Origin: Nocardia sp. alder85J
Lineage (GTDB): Bacteria > Actinomycetota > Actinomycetes > Mycobacteriales > Mycobacteriaceae
Length of the DNA stretch: 64,000 nucleotides
Assembly (NCBI RefSeq): GCF_020176955.2
Contig: NZ_JAIUCZ020000007.1
Location: 62,001-126,000 of the forward strand
Direction of reading: 5' to 3'
Made by a program: the position numbers and the translations under genes
The notes under the pieces: model-generated
The model's database searches: none
Seen by the model: only the letters and a program-made list of their open reading frames with translations
Told to the model about the DNA's origin: nothing
In this document: one piece after another, positions 17,831-25,667 of the stretch
Numbering within the stretch: position 1 is the stretch's first letter
Layout of the letters: every line of letters starts with the position of its first letter

Positions 17831-18457
17831 TCAGCGTCGCAGTGCGGCCTGCAACAGCGCGCGGACCGGACCGGCGCGCTCGGCGGAACCCACACCACCC
17901 GCCTGGGTTGCGGTGAGCAGCAGCGCCAGCAGGATCGCCTCCATCGCAATCGCCATCTGCTCCCGGTCGATGTCCATGCGCACCCGGCCCTGCTGCTGAC
18001 CCTTGCGCAGCGCGACCACGAAGGCCACCCGCAGGCGTAACGGGATCTCACCGGCGGCCAATCGGGGCACCAGTTCCGGCTCCTCACCGCGCAACACCCG
18101 CAGCACCAGCGGATGGCGCGGCAGGTTGGTGATGATCTTCGGCATGAACAGATCCCAGAGGTCGGACTCGGCGATCTCGGCGTCGGCGCCGACCACCGCA
18201 TCACACAGCAGACCGGCCTCCCGGTCGTAGGCGGCGACGAACAGTTCGTCCTTCCCGGCGAAGTGGAAGTAGACCGCCGGCGGGGTCAGCGACAACTCCC
18301 GCGCGACCGCCGCGACCGAGGTCCGGCGGTAGCCGTGCTCGGCGAAATGCCGGCCGGCCACCTCGAGGATCCGCTCCCGTGTCGTCGAACCGGCGTCACC
18401 ACCGGCCGGCGGGTCGGCCTCCCGGGCCGAGGCGGCGGCGTCGCGGGCATCGGTCAT
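17831..18457 (-). CDS. TetR family regulator of the sulfatase
   Basis: A 208-residue TetR-type repressor. The DNA-binding domain is near residues 25-75: TTRERILEVAGRHFAEHGYR, then TSVAAVARELSLTPPAVYFH and FAGKDELF. The C-terminal ligand domain is not assignable. The ATG at 18457 is preferred; an in-frame ATG at 18484 would add nine residues. The gene is upstream of and co-directional with the sulfatase gene, with 77 bases between stop and start. Matching inverted repeats lie before both genes, which supports autoregulation and control of the sulfatase. Whether it senses a sulfate ester is speculation. Confidence 0.9.
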   Translation of the reverse strand: MTDARDAAASAREADPPAGGDAGSTTRERILEVAGRHFAEHGYRRTSVAAVARELSLTPPAVYFHFAGKDELFVAAYDREAGLLCDAVVGADAEIAESDLWDLFMPKIITNLPRHPLVLRVLRGEEPELVPRLAAGEIPLRLRVAFVVALRKGQQQGRVRMDIDREQMAIAMEAILLALLLTATQAGGVGSAERAGPVRALLQAALRR

Positions 18458-18828
18458 GGGCTCATCGTGCCACGTGCCGGGCACCCGACCGGGCCACTAG
18501 CGTGCGCCAATACTTAATGATTTCTAATATTATTCAGTCGCACTTCGGCGTAGGTAAACTCGACCTCGTCACCGAACCTCGCCTGCGCTGTCGGCGCGGC
18601 CGACCGCCACGACGACGCGATCGCAGTCACCGAGCGGACCGTCGCCGTTTGGTTGGCTTTTCCACGCGTGGAACACGGCATGCGGGACGAGGTCGCCGGG
18701 GCGCGGTCGTGAGCCTGACCGCCGTGGAAACCCGAGATGTCATGCCGACGGACGAGGGGGTAAACCATTGCGCCACGACCGAAAGTGGCGACCGGAAAAT
18801 CATCTGCTAATCGTGCGAACGCCTTTTG
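18458..18828. other. Intergenic region, 371 bases
   Basis: Apart from the operator candidate at 18514-18536 I see no functional element. A leftward 84-codon frame at 18514-18768 overlaps the operator and has no family resemblance or ribosome site, so it is not called. Confidence 0.55.
18514..18536. promoter_or_regulatory. TetR operator candidate (TetR side)
   Basis: The arms TTAATGATT and TATTATTCA around a 5-base spacer match the perfect palindrome at 17781-17803 in 18 of 23 positions. It sits 57 bases upstream of the TetR start, where an autoregulatory site is expected. Confidence 0.6.
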
Positions 18829-19239
18829 TCACGGCTGCGAACGCAATGCTTCGTCGAGGGATTCGAAAAGCGCCAGGGACTTGTCCAGACCGGTCACCTC
18901 GATGGGCCGGCGCACCTGGAACGAGGCCACCACGCGCAGCGGGCCGGCGCCGGTGCGCTGTGCGGCGGCCAGTAGCACGCTCAGACCCGCCGACCCCATG
19001 AAGACCACCCGGGACAGATCGACGATCGCGGCGCCGTCGTCCTGCGCCTGCTCGAGTTCGGCCTGTAGCTGCGGCGCCGAGGTGACATCGATCTCGCCCT
19101 CCGCGGCCACCACGACGGTATCCCCGGACCGGCTCCGCGACACCGTCAGCAGCCGCGCGACCTCGTCATCCGCCACGACCTGTTCCTCCATGCGATCATT
19201 GCGCCGCTCGGTCGCCGGTGGCGCCGTTTGCTCGAGCAC
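18829..19239 (-). CDS. STAS-domain anti-sigma factor antagonist
   Basis: A 136-residue SpoIIAA-like protein. The core DTVVVAAEGEIDVTSAPQLQ, then DGAAIVDLSRVVFMGSAGLS, contains the serine of the MGSAGL loop, which in this family is phosphorylated by a cognate anti-sigma kinase to switch partner binding. The start is uncertain: GTG at 19239 or ATG at 19191, and neither has a strong ribosome site. It is divergent from a MEDS/HATPase gene 139 bases away, which could be its kinase partner. No sigma factor gene lies nearby, so the target is unknown. Confidence 0.88.
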   Translation of the reverse strand: MLEQTAPPATERRNDRMEEQVVADDEVARLLTVSRSRSGDTVVVAAEGEIDVTSAPQLQAELEQAQDDGAAIVDLSRVVFMGSAGLSVLLAAAQRTGAGPLRVVASFQVRRPIEVTGLDKSLALFESLDEALRSQP

Positions 19240-19378
19240 CGACCGGACGCCGATCAGGTGTCACCCTAGCCGACCGCCGACCGCGCGGGTGTGCCCGCGG
19301 GCATCCCGTTAGACTGTCGGCAGGTTACATCCTGCGGCATTTCCGGCCCGCCGCGCGTGCTCCCGAGGTGTCCCAGCC

Positions 19379-20326
19379 ATGATCGACCCGACCCGCAGCG
19401 CATCCGTGGCCGATCCGTTTCACCACCCGGCCTTCCTGTACCGGAATCGGGACGAATATCTGGCGGGCACGGTGGGTTTCGTCCGGCAGGGCCTGGCCGC
19501 GGGCGAACCGGTGGCCGTAGCGGTTCCGACGGCGAATCTGACACTGCTGCGCGCGGCCCTCGGCGCCGATGCCGCCGCGGTCCGGCTGCTCGACATGACC
19601 GTGGCGGGCCGCAATCCGGGCCGGATCATCCCCGGGGTGCTGCGCGCCTTCGCCGACGAACACCCCGCCACCCGGGTGCGCATCATCGGCGAACCCGTGT
19701 GGGCCGCGCGCTCGGCGCTGGAATATCCGGCGTGCATCCAGCACGAGGCGCTGATCAACGCGGCCTTCGCCGACCGCGACGTGACCATCCTCTGCCCCTA
19801 CGACATCACGGCGCTGCCGGCGCAGGCCATCGCCGACGCGTGGGCCACCCATCCGCACATGATCGACGCCGGCGGCGAGACCGTCAGCGATGCCTACGAT
19901 CCCGGCCGGATCGTGGAGTCCGGCAATCGGCGGCTGCCCGAACCACCGGCGACGGCCGTGCGGCTCGCCTTCGACGGTGACTCCTTGCCGCAGGCCCGGC
20001 GCGCGGCCACGGATTTCGCCCGCCGCCACGGGATGAGCGAGGAACGCGTCGCCGATGTGGAACTGCTGGTCGGCGAGGCGACGACGAATTCGGTCGTCCA
20101 TGCCGGTGGCGGCGGCACACTCGCGCTGTGGTGCGTCGATGCCCAACTCCGCTGCCAGATCCGGGACCGCGGGTACATCGCCGATCCGCTGATCGGACGC
20201 CTGCCCGCCTCGCTGCTCACCCCCGGCGGACGCGGACTGCTGCTGATCAACCAGATCGCCGACCTGGTACGCATCCATACCCGCCCGGCGGGAACGACTT
20301 TGCACCTGCATCTGGCCCTGGCCTGA
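19379..20326 (+). CDS. MEDS sensor / HATPase anti-sigma regulator
   Basis: A 315-residue two-domain signalling protein. The N-terminal part (HHPAFLYRNRDEYLAGTVGF, then EPVAVAVPTANLTLLRAAL and the CPYD block) fits a MEDS sensor domain. The C-terminal half has an HATPase_c_2 fold: VELLVGEATTNSVVHAGG is the ATP-binding N box and GGRGLLLINQIAD the G-box region. Such proteins usually phosphorylate STAS-domain antagonists or bind sigma factors. The divergent STAS gene 139 bases away is a natural partner. GAGGTG precedes the ATG. The signal sensed cannot be told. Confidence 0.85.
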   Translation: MIDPTRSASVADPFHHPAFLYRNRDEYLAGTVGFVRQGLAAGEPVAVAVPTANLTLLRAALGADAAAVRLLDMTVAGRNPGRIIPGVLRAFADEHPATRVRIIGEPVWAARSALEYPACIQHEALINAAFADRDVTILCPYDITALPAQAIADAWATHPHMIDAGGETVSDAYDPGRIVESGNRRLPEPPATAVRLAFDGDSLPQARRAATDFARRHGMSEERVADVELLVGEATTNSVVHAGGGGTLALWCVDAQLRCQIRDRGYIADPLIGRLPASLLTPGGRGLLLINQIADLVRIHTRPAGTTLHLHLALA

Positions 20327-20594
20327 TCCGCGGCCGAAATCAGGTGGCCGGCCATTACTCCCGAATGGCGCGCATTCCGACCGGCAAGTCGGACCCGGTG
20401 ACGGCATTCGCCCGAATTTCGATAATGTCCAGTTCGATTTCCGCCCCTCCGAATGGAGAGTACAGCAATTTGTCAGTAAATATGGAGATTTTCAGCGCGC
20501 CGTGACTCGGAAAGGCGTTTCATGGAATTACAGCGACAGCTTGGCATCGAGGTCGCTGCGAACCCCACGACAGAGATGAAAGGGGGTGAAGACA
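20327..20594. other. Leader region before the micropeptide
   Basis: No conserved gene is visible. The stretch between about 20400 and 20530 is less GC-rich than the flanking genes and may carry a promoter for the candidate micropeptide. The rest of the 492-base gap (20655-20818) contains only a terminator-like hairpin. Confidence 0.5.
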
Positions 20595-20654
20595 ATGATC
20601 ATCACGTTCCTCACTACGCTGCTGGCGACACTGCTCGGCCTGATCGGGCTGTGA
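20595..20654 (+). CDS. Possible 19-residue hydrophobic micropeptide
   Basis: A short frame reading MIITFLTTLLATLLGLIGL, almost entirely hydrophobic with a GLIGL end, so it would span or lie on a membrane. A strong purine-rich site (AAAGGGGGTGAAG) ends a few bases before the ATG, and this is the main reason to consider it real. It stands alone in a 492-base gap between the MEDS gene and an aldo-keto reductase. An overlapping 52-codon frame (20522-20680) in another phase also has a GGAAAGG site. Translation is unproven. Confidence 0.35.
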   Translation: MIITFLTTLLATLLGLIGL

Positions 20655-20772
20655 GCACGCGGGGCCGAGGAACTACGTGAGCCCGGCCGACGGCCCGTCA
20701 GCAGGCCATCGGCCGGATGGAGACCCTCCCTGAGCCATCCCGAGAGTCGCCGCTCACGGTAGACCCGGCCGG

Positions 20773-20803
20773 CCGCCCGCCACGGCGATCCCGTGGCGGG
20801 CGG
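20773..20803. terminator. Hairpin terminator after the aldo-keto reductase
   Basis: Thirteen-base perfect arms (CCGCCCGCCACGG and its complement) close a 5-base loop, 15 bases past the stop codon of the leftward aldo-keto reductase gene. It could also end a short rightward transcript carrying the micropeptide frame. Confidence 0.7.
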
Positions 20804-20818
20804 TCCCGAATACCGTTG

Positions 20819-21799
20819 TCAGAGTTCGATCATCCGCATCTGCGCCGCGGTGTGGTGGTCGCCGGCGGGCGGCGTGAGACCGTCCAGCCGGGCGAGCTGA
20901 TCGGCGGTGAGGGTGAGGCCGTCCGCGCCGATGTTCTCCTCCAGCCGCGACACCCGCTTGGTGCCGGGGATCGGGACGATGTCGTCACCGCGGCTGAGCA
21001 GCCACGCGAGCGCGACCTGGGCCGGGGTCGCCCCGGCGTCCGCGGCGATCTGCCGGACCTCGTCGGCCAGCGCCAGATTCGCGTCGAAATTCTCGCCGGC
21101 GAAACGGGGATTGGATCGGCGGGTGTCGTCCGCGGCCAGACTGTCCACCGATCGAATTGCGCCGGTGAGGAATCCGCGCCCCAACGGGGAATAGGCGACG
21201 AATCCGATACCGAGCTCCCGCAGCAACGGCAGCCGCTCGGGCTCGGAATCCCGCGTCCACAGCGAATATTCGGACTGCACCGCGGTGATCGGGTGCACGG
21301 CGTGGGCGCGGCGGATGGTCCGCACCCCCGCCTCCGACAGTCCGATGTACCGGATCTTGCCCGCGGCAACGAGTTCCGCGAGGGCGCCGATGGTGTCCTC
21401 GATGGGAGTCGCGGGGTCGACGCGGTGCTGATAGTAGAGGTCGATGTAGTCGGTGCCGAGGCGGCGCAGCGATCCGTCGACGGCGACCCGGAGGCTGTCC
21501 GGGCTGCTGTCGAGAGTCCCCGGGGCCCGGCCGGTGTGCGAGATCATCCCGAATTTGGTGGCGAGGACGACCTGGTCACGACGGCCCCGCAGGGCCTGCC
21601 CGACCAGTTCCTCGTTGACGTAGGGGCCGTAGACCTCGGCGGTATCGACGAACGTGACGCCGAGATCCAGCGCGCGATGGATGGTGCGCACGGATTCGGC
21701 ATCGTCGCGGCCGGCGCTGCCGTAGGCGAACGACATTCCCATGGTGCCCAGCCCGATGCGGGAAACATCCAGTCGGCCACCGAGTTTCACATAGTGCAT
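20819..21799 (-). CDS. Aldo/keto reductase
   Basis: A 326-residue NADPH-dependent aldo-keto reductase of the TIM-barrel superfamily. The catalytic tetrad is visible as D52 and Y57 (VDTAEVYG), K82 (TKFG) and H125 (YYQH). The C-terminal cofactor block IPGTKRVSRLEENIGA is typical of the group that includes YajO-like and plant potassium-channel-beta-like reductases. Length and motifs are complete. It is the second gene of a probable leftward pair behind a zinc alcohol dehydrogenase, with 19 bases between them. Both act on alcohol/carbonyl groups; the shared substrate is unknown. Confidence 0.93.
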   Translation of the reverse strand: MHYVKLGGRLDVSRIGLGTMGMSFAYGSAGRDDAESVRTIHRALDLGVTFVDTAEVYGPYVNEELVGQALRGRRDQVVLATKFGMISHTGRAPGTLDSSPDSLRVAVDGSLRRLGTDYIDLYYQHRVDPATPIEDTIGALAELVAAGKIRYIGLSEAGVRTIRRAHAVHPITAVQSEYSLWTRDSEPERLPLLRELGIGFVAYSPLGRGFLTGAIRSVDSLAADDTRRSNPRFAGENFDANLALADEVRQIAADAGATPAQVALAWLLSRGDDIVPIPGTKRVSRLEENIGADGLTLTADQLARLDGLTPPAGDHHTAAQMRMIEL

Positions 21800-21818
21800 G
21801 GCAGATCCTCTCTCGGGT

Positions 21819-22835
21819 TCAGGGAAGCAGCAGGGTTTTGATCGCGCGGCGCTCGTCCATGGCCCGGTAACCCTCGGCGACCTCGCCGAGCGGCAGGGTC
21901 AGATCGAACACCTTCCCGGGTTCGATCCGACCGTCGAGCACGCGATCGATCAGATCGGGCAGGAACCGGCGTACCGGCGCCGGGCCGCCGCGCAGTGCGA
22001 CGTGGTGGTAGAACAGGTCCCGGACCTGGAGCTCCGCCCCGTGCGGGACGCCGACGAAGCCGACGGTGCCGCCCGCGCGGGTGGCCTGCTGGGCCTGGAC
22101 CAGAGCCTCACCGGTGCCGACGCATTCGAGGACGGCATCGGCGCCGACGCCGTCGGTGAGATCCCGGATCCGGGCGACGCCCTCGGCACCGCGCTCGGTG
22201 ACGATGTCGGTGGCCCCGAAATCGAGCGCCAGCTTCTGGCGCGATTCGTGCCGGCTCATGGCGATGATGCGGGCGGCGCCGAGTTGTTGCGCGGCCAGCA
22301 CCGCGCACAGCCCGACCGCGCCGTCACCCACCACGACCACGGTGGAGCCGGGCCGCACCTCGGCGGCCACGGCGGCGAACCAGCCGGTGCCCATCACATC
22401 GGACAGCGCGAGCAGACTAGGGACCAGCGCGTGATCGGGATGTTCGGGCAGGGCGACGAGCGTGCCGTCGGCCTGCGGGAGGCGGAACGCCTCGGCCTGG
22501 CAGGTGCTCATGAAACCGCCGTGCGTGCAGACGGATTGGTAACCGTGGCGGCAGTTCGGGCAGGTGTTGTCGGAGTACGCGAAGCCGCCGACGACGAACT
22601 GCCCGGGGGTCACCGTGGTGACGGCGGCCCCCACCTCCTCGACGACGCCGACGTATTCGTGACCGAGCGGCCGGGCCCCGGTGAATTCGTTGATACCCCG
22701 GTAGTTCCACAGGTCCGACCCGCAGACGCAGGTCGCCACGGTGCGAACGATCGCATCGGTGGGCTCCTCGATGCGGGGGTTGGGCCGCTGCTCGAAACGG
22801 ATGTCGCCGGGAGCGTGCAGAACGGTGCCTCGCAT
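21819..22835 (-). CDS. Zinc-dependent alcohol dehydrogenase
   Basis: A 338-residue medium-chain dehydrogenase. Catalytic zinc ligands are C38 (VCGSD) and the GHE motif at H59/E60. The structural-zinc loop reads NTCPNCRHGYQSVC and has one cysteine fewer than the common four, so structural zinc binding may be altered. The Rossmann motif VVGDGAVGLCAV follows. The ATG at 22835 has GAAAGGA upstream; an open frame to 23060 extends through an unconserved region and a tandem repeat, and is rejected. An aldo-keto reductase gene follows 19 bases downstream. Substrate unknown; similar proteins act on glutathione- or mycothiol-independent alcohols. Confidence 0.92.
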   Translation of the reverse strand: MRGTVLHAPGDIRFEQRPNPRIEEPTDAIVRTVATCVCGSDLWNYRGINEFTGARPLGHEYVGVVEEVGAAVTTVTPGQFVVGGFAYSDNTCPNCRHGYQSVCTHGGFMSTCQAEAFRLPQADGTLVALPEHPDHALVPSLLALSDVMGTGWFAAVAAEVRPGSTVVVVGDGAVGLCAVLAAQQLGAARIIAMSRHESRQKLALDFGATDIVTERGAEGVARIRDLTDGVGADAVLECVGTGEALVQAQQATRAGGTVGFVGVPHGAELQVRDLFYHHVALRGGPAPVRRFLPDLIDRVLDGRIEPGKVFDLTLPLGEVAEGYRAMDERRAIKTLLLP

Positions 22836-23013
22836 GACGTGTCCTTTCTCTGCGATCCAAGGGTGGATCGGTGCGATCCACACGATCCGACGGCCACAGT
22901 AAACGTCCGCGGAGCCGGGAAGGAGGGTCTGGCAGTCCCCGTAACGGGTGTCACCCGCTGCCCGCGTCCGGTTGGCTCTCGAAGCCCGGCCCCCGCCACC
23001 CGCCCCGGGACTA

Positions 23014-23063
23014 CGAAATTCGATGGCGCCGCCACGGTCGAAATTCGATGGCGCCGCCACGGT
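23014..23063. repeat. Perfect 25-base tandem duplication
   Basis: Two identical head-to-tail copies of a 25-base unit (23014-23038 and 23039-23063), each beginning CGAAATTCGATGG, lie just upstream of the hydrolase start at 23085. A recent slippage event or a doubled regulatory site would both explain it. Confidence 0.9.
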
Positions 23064-23084
23064 GCCCGGAGCTACTTTGCCGCC

Positions 23085-24152
23085 ATGGCGGAGTTACAGG
23101 GGCATGCCGACGCGCGGTTCGGGGCGGTGGCCGAGGCGCTGTCGGCCGTACTGGACGCCCGCGACGTCGGCGCCTCGGCGGCGGTGTACGTCGACGGTGA
23201 ACCCGTGGTCGATCTGTGGGGCGGGTGGACCGATGCCGCGCGGACCGTCGCGTGGCAGCAGGACACGATCGTGAACGTCTGGTCCACGACCAAGACCATG
23301 GTGGCGTTGTGCGCGCTGATCCTGGCCGACCGCGGACAGCTCGATCTGGAGGCGCCGGTCGCGCGCTACTGGCCCGAGTTCGCGGCCGCCGGCAAGGACC
23401 GGGTGCTGGTCCGGCACCTGCTGGGCCATACCGCCGGGCTGCCCGAGTGGGACATTCCGGTCACCGCCGCGGATCTGTACCACTGGCCGGAGCTGACCGC
23501 GCGGCTCGCGGCCCAGGCGCCGCGCTGGGAGCCCGGCAGTTCCGGCGGATACCACTCGCTCACCTACGGATATCTGGTGGGTGAGGTGGTCGCGCGGGTC
23601 AGCGGCCGCAGTCTCGGCGCCTTCTTCGCGGAGGAGGTGGCCGGGCCGCTGAGCGCCGATTTCCACATCGGGCTCGCGGCCGAGCACGATCATCGAGTCG
23701 CGCCGCTGCTCGCCGCGCCGGACGGGGACAAGCCCGAGGGGTTCGCCGTCGGCGTCTCCGACGCCAACACCCCGGCCTGGCGCCGCGCCGAGATACCCGC
23801 GGTGAACGGGCACGGCAATGCCCGCTCGGTCGCCGCCGTGCAATCGGTACTGGTCAGTGACGGCATCGGCCCGGGTGGGGTCCGGCTGCTCTCCCCCGCC
23901 GGATGCGAACGCGTTCTCGAAGAACAGTTTCGGGGCGTCGATGAGGTACTCGGCCAGCCGGCCCGCTGGGGTCTGGGTTACCGGATCGAAGGACGCACCT
24001 GTTTCTGGGGCGGCTGGGGCGGTTCGCTGGTGTTCAACGATTTCGATCGCCGGATGACGGTGGCGTTCGTGATGAATCAGGTGCTGTGGGAGGACGACTA
24101 CGCCCGCGCCCTCGGCATCCTGATGGCGGCCTATCAGGGGTTCCGCGAATGA
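23085..24152 (+). CDS. Serine hydrolase, beta-lactamase/esterase fold
   Basis: A 355-residue class C beta-lactamase-like hydrolase of the EstB/penicillin-binding-like group. S67xxK70 in NVWSTTKTMV is the nucleophile/base pair, GGYHSLTYGYLVGEV holds the conserved tyrosine, and WGGWGGSLVFND takes the place of the KTG box. There is no signal peptide, so it is probably cytoplasmic and an esterase, not a drug-resistance enzyme. The ATG (MAELQGH) is chosen although its ribosome site is weak; the frame is open far upstream but only because of GC-rich antisense coding. A tandem 25-base duplication ends 21 bases before the start. Confidence 0.9.
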   Translation: MAELQGHADARFGAVAEALSAVLDARDVGASAAVYVDGEPVVDLWGGWTDAARTVAWQQDTIVNVWSTTKTMVALCALILADRGQLDLEAPVARYWPEFAAAGKDRVLVRHLLGHTAGLPEWDIPVTAADLYHWPELTARLAAQAPRWEPGSSGGYHSLTYGYLVGEVVARVSGRSLGAFFAEEVAGPLSADFHIGLAAEHDHRVAPLLAAPDGDKPEGFAVGVSDANTPAWRRAEIPAVNGHGNARSVAAVQSVLVSDGIGPGGVRLLSPAGCERVLEEQFRGVDEVLGQPARWGLGYRIEGRTCFWGGWGGSLVFNDFDRRMTVAFVMNQVLWEDDYARALGILMAAYQGFRE

Positions 24153-24167
24153 CGGCGGGTCCGGTGG

Positions 24168-24746
24168 TCAGTGGTTACCGATCATGTGCCGCAACCAGTT
24201 CAGCACCTTCGCTCGCTCGCGCCGCCGGAGCAGTTTCCTGAGATTGCTCTCCGCGGCCGGGTTACCGGCGGCGGCACCGAGTTTTCTTCGGCAGTATCCC
24301 GAGCCGAGCCATCCCGCGGGAGTTCCCGGCCTCGGCGACGGCGGCGATACCAGCCGACCACCGCCGTCCGCTCACCGCGCTGCTCCAGCAGATCGCCCAG
24401 ATTGAACATGGCAGAGCGAACGAGGTCTCGTTGCGGGAGGAGGAGGACGCGATGGTGTACGTGCCGCGCACATCGGTCTGCCCGGCTACCGGACTGGACA
24501 GGTCGCTCATCGCTTCGAAGGCGCGTCCGGCGAAACAGCGGTCCAGGATCAGGATCCGGGCCCGCGCACGACTGTCGAGGATCTCCTCGCGCAGCGCCTC
24601 GAACGGTACGGTGGTCCACCGGATGCGATCGGGATCGCTGATGGTCAGGGCCAGAGGCAGGCGGCCCCGGGCTGCCGCGGGGATCGGCGCCGGCTGCTGA
24701 CAGCCGGCGACGCCGATCAGCACGGCCGGGAATCGCCCGGCTCCAT
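24168..24746 (-). pseudogene. Decayed caspase-like / SEL1-repeat gene
   Basis: Pieces of one protein are scattered over frames. MEPGDSR then, after a frameshift, VLIGVAGCQQPAPIPAAARG looks like the start of an actinobacterial caspase-like (C14) domain. A jump to PLALTISDPDRIRWTTVPFE implies that the middle of the domain, with its catalytic His, is deleted. LREEILDSRARARILILDRC then FAGRAFEAMSDL is the region around the catalytic Cys. A frame change then gives NLGDLLEQRGERTAVVGWYR, a SEL1/TPR-like helix pair, and later AEAGNSRGMARLGIL in another frame, ending VLNWLRHMIGNH and a stop. The family resemblance is from memory; the multiple frame breaks are direct. Confidence 0.7.
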
Positions 24747-24990
24747 CCGTGGTGTCATCGTCCCGCGTCCGGAATGCGGTCGGACCGAATCGTCAACTGG
24801 CCGTTCCCCTCTGACATGAGTGACATTTTTGCCGCACGCAGCGGCCCCCAGGTTTCTCCCCGATCGGATTTTCACCGGATCACCACGCGCAATCCCCGGA
24901 AATCGGTTTGCCCGATGACGGATTGCCTTGCCCGGCGCGAGATGACCTTTCCCACATGAACTTCGCGCTCGCCGTCTACGTATCCAGTGC

Positions 24991-25650
24991 GTGCGAGAAG
25001 ACCGGCCGGACAGTGCGCTCGTGACTTCCACCAGTGCGCAACGTATTTCACCGACAGTCACCCTGACCACCGAATTCGGATCCGGGCTCCGGATCGCCGC
25101 CGGGCCGCCCGGGGCCGCGGGCATGACCGAGGATCTGCTCGATGCCCAGTACCGGCTGCGTCACGAGGTGTTCGCCCGGCGGCTGCGCTGGCGGGTCACC
25201 TCCTACATGGGCCGGGAGCGTGACGACTTCGATGATCTCCCACCGCATTACGTCCTCGCGACCGACGAGCGCGGGTCGCTGCTGGGCTGCTGCCGACTGC
25301 TGCCGACGACGGGGCCGCACATGCTCCGCGACACCTTCGCGCACGCGCTGGCCGGTCGCACCGCACCGCGCGGACCCGGGGTGTGGGAGATCTCCCGGTT
25401 CGCCATCGCTCCCGGGCAGCCGTTCGCCGGGTCCTCGCTGGGCCCGATCGCCACCGAGTTGCTCACTGCCACACTGAGTTACGCCGCCGACCAGGAGGTC
25501 GGCACCCTGCTGGCGTTCTCCCATCTGGATATCGAGCGCAAAGCGGCGCGCACCGGATTCCCGATCGTCCGGCTCGCGCCCGCGATCACCATCGAATCCA
25601 AACTCTGTACGGCCTATACGATCACCGCGCGCACCACGGACGGGCCATAA
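24991..25650 (+). CDS. LuxI-type acyl-homoserine-lactone synthase homologue
   Basis: A 219-residue protein of the autoinducer synthase family, which makes N-acyl-homoserine lactones from S-adenosylmethionine and an acyl carrier. All family hallmarks are visible: R57, F61 and W67 in YRLRHEVFARRLRW, the acidic pair D78/D81 (DDFD), GCCRLLPTTGPHMLRDTF with R102, and WEISRF with E133 and R136. The C-terminal half is GNAT-like. The start is uncertain: GTG at 24991 or 25021, or ATG at 25123; none has a good ribosome site. No LuxR-type regulator lies in the window. It converges on an AI-2E-family permease 17 bases away. A different acyl-transfer product is possible. Confidence 0.82.
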   Translation: MREDRPDSALVTSTSAQRISPTVTLTTEFGSGLRIAAGPPGAAGMTEDLLDAQYRLRHEVFARRLRWRVTSYMGRERDDFDDLPPHYVLATDERGSLLGCCRLLPTTGPHMLRDTFAHALAGRTAPRGPGVWEISRFAIAPGQPFAGSSLGPIATELLTATLSYAADQEVGTLLAFSHLDIERKAARTGFPIVRLAPAITIESKLCTAYTITARTTDGP

Positions 25651-25667
25651 CCGTATCCGAAGCGGGA

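Noticed and set aside
18514..18768. An 84-codon minus-strand frame
   Set aside because: It overlaps the TetR operator, lacks a ribosome site and matches no family.
20522..20680. A 52-codon frame overlapping the micropeptide, with GGAAAGG upstream
   Set aside because: The protein (MELQRQLGIEVAANPTTEMK and onward) resembles nothing and has no clear signal; the 19-residue frame inside it has a better ribosome site. Neither is proven.
21798..23084. In-frame extension of the serine hydrolase gene by over 400 codons
   Set aside because: The extension lies antisense to the alcohol dehydrogenase and has no conserved block; the hydrolase fold starts after MAELQGH at 23085.
23085..24152. Serine hydrolase as a beta-lactam resistance enzyme
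   Set aside because: The SxxK motif is shared with esterases. The protein lacks a signal peptide and has WGGWGGS in place of a KTG box, so an esterase is more likely.
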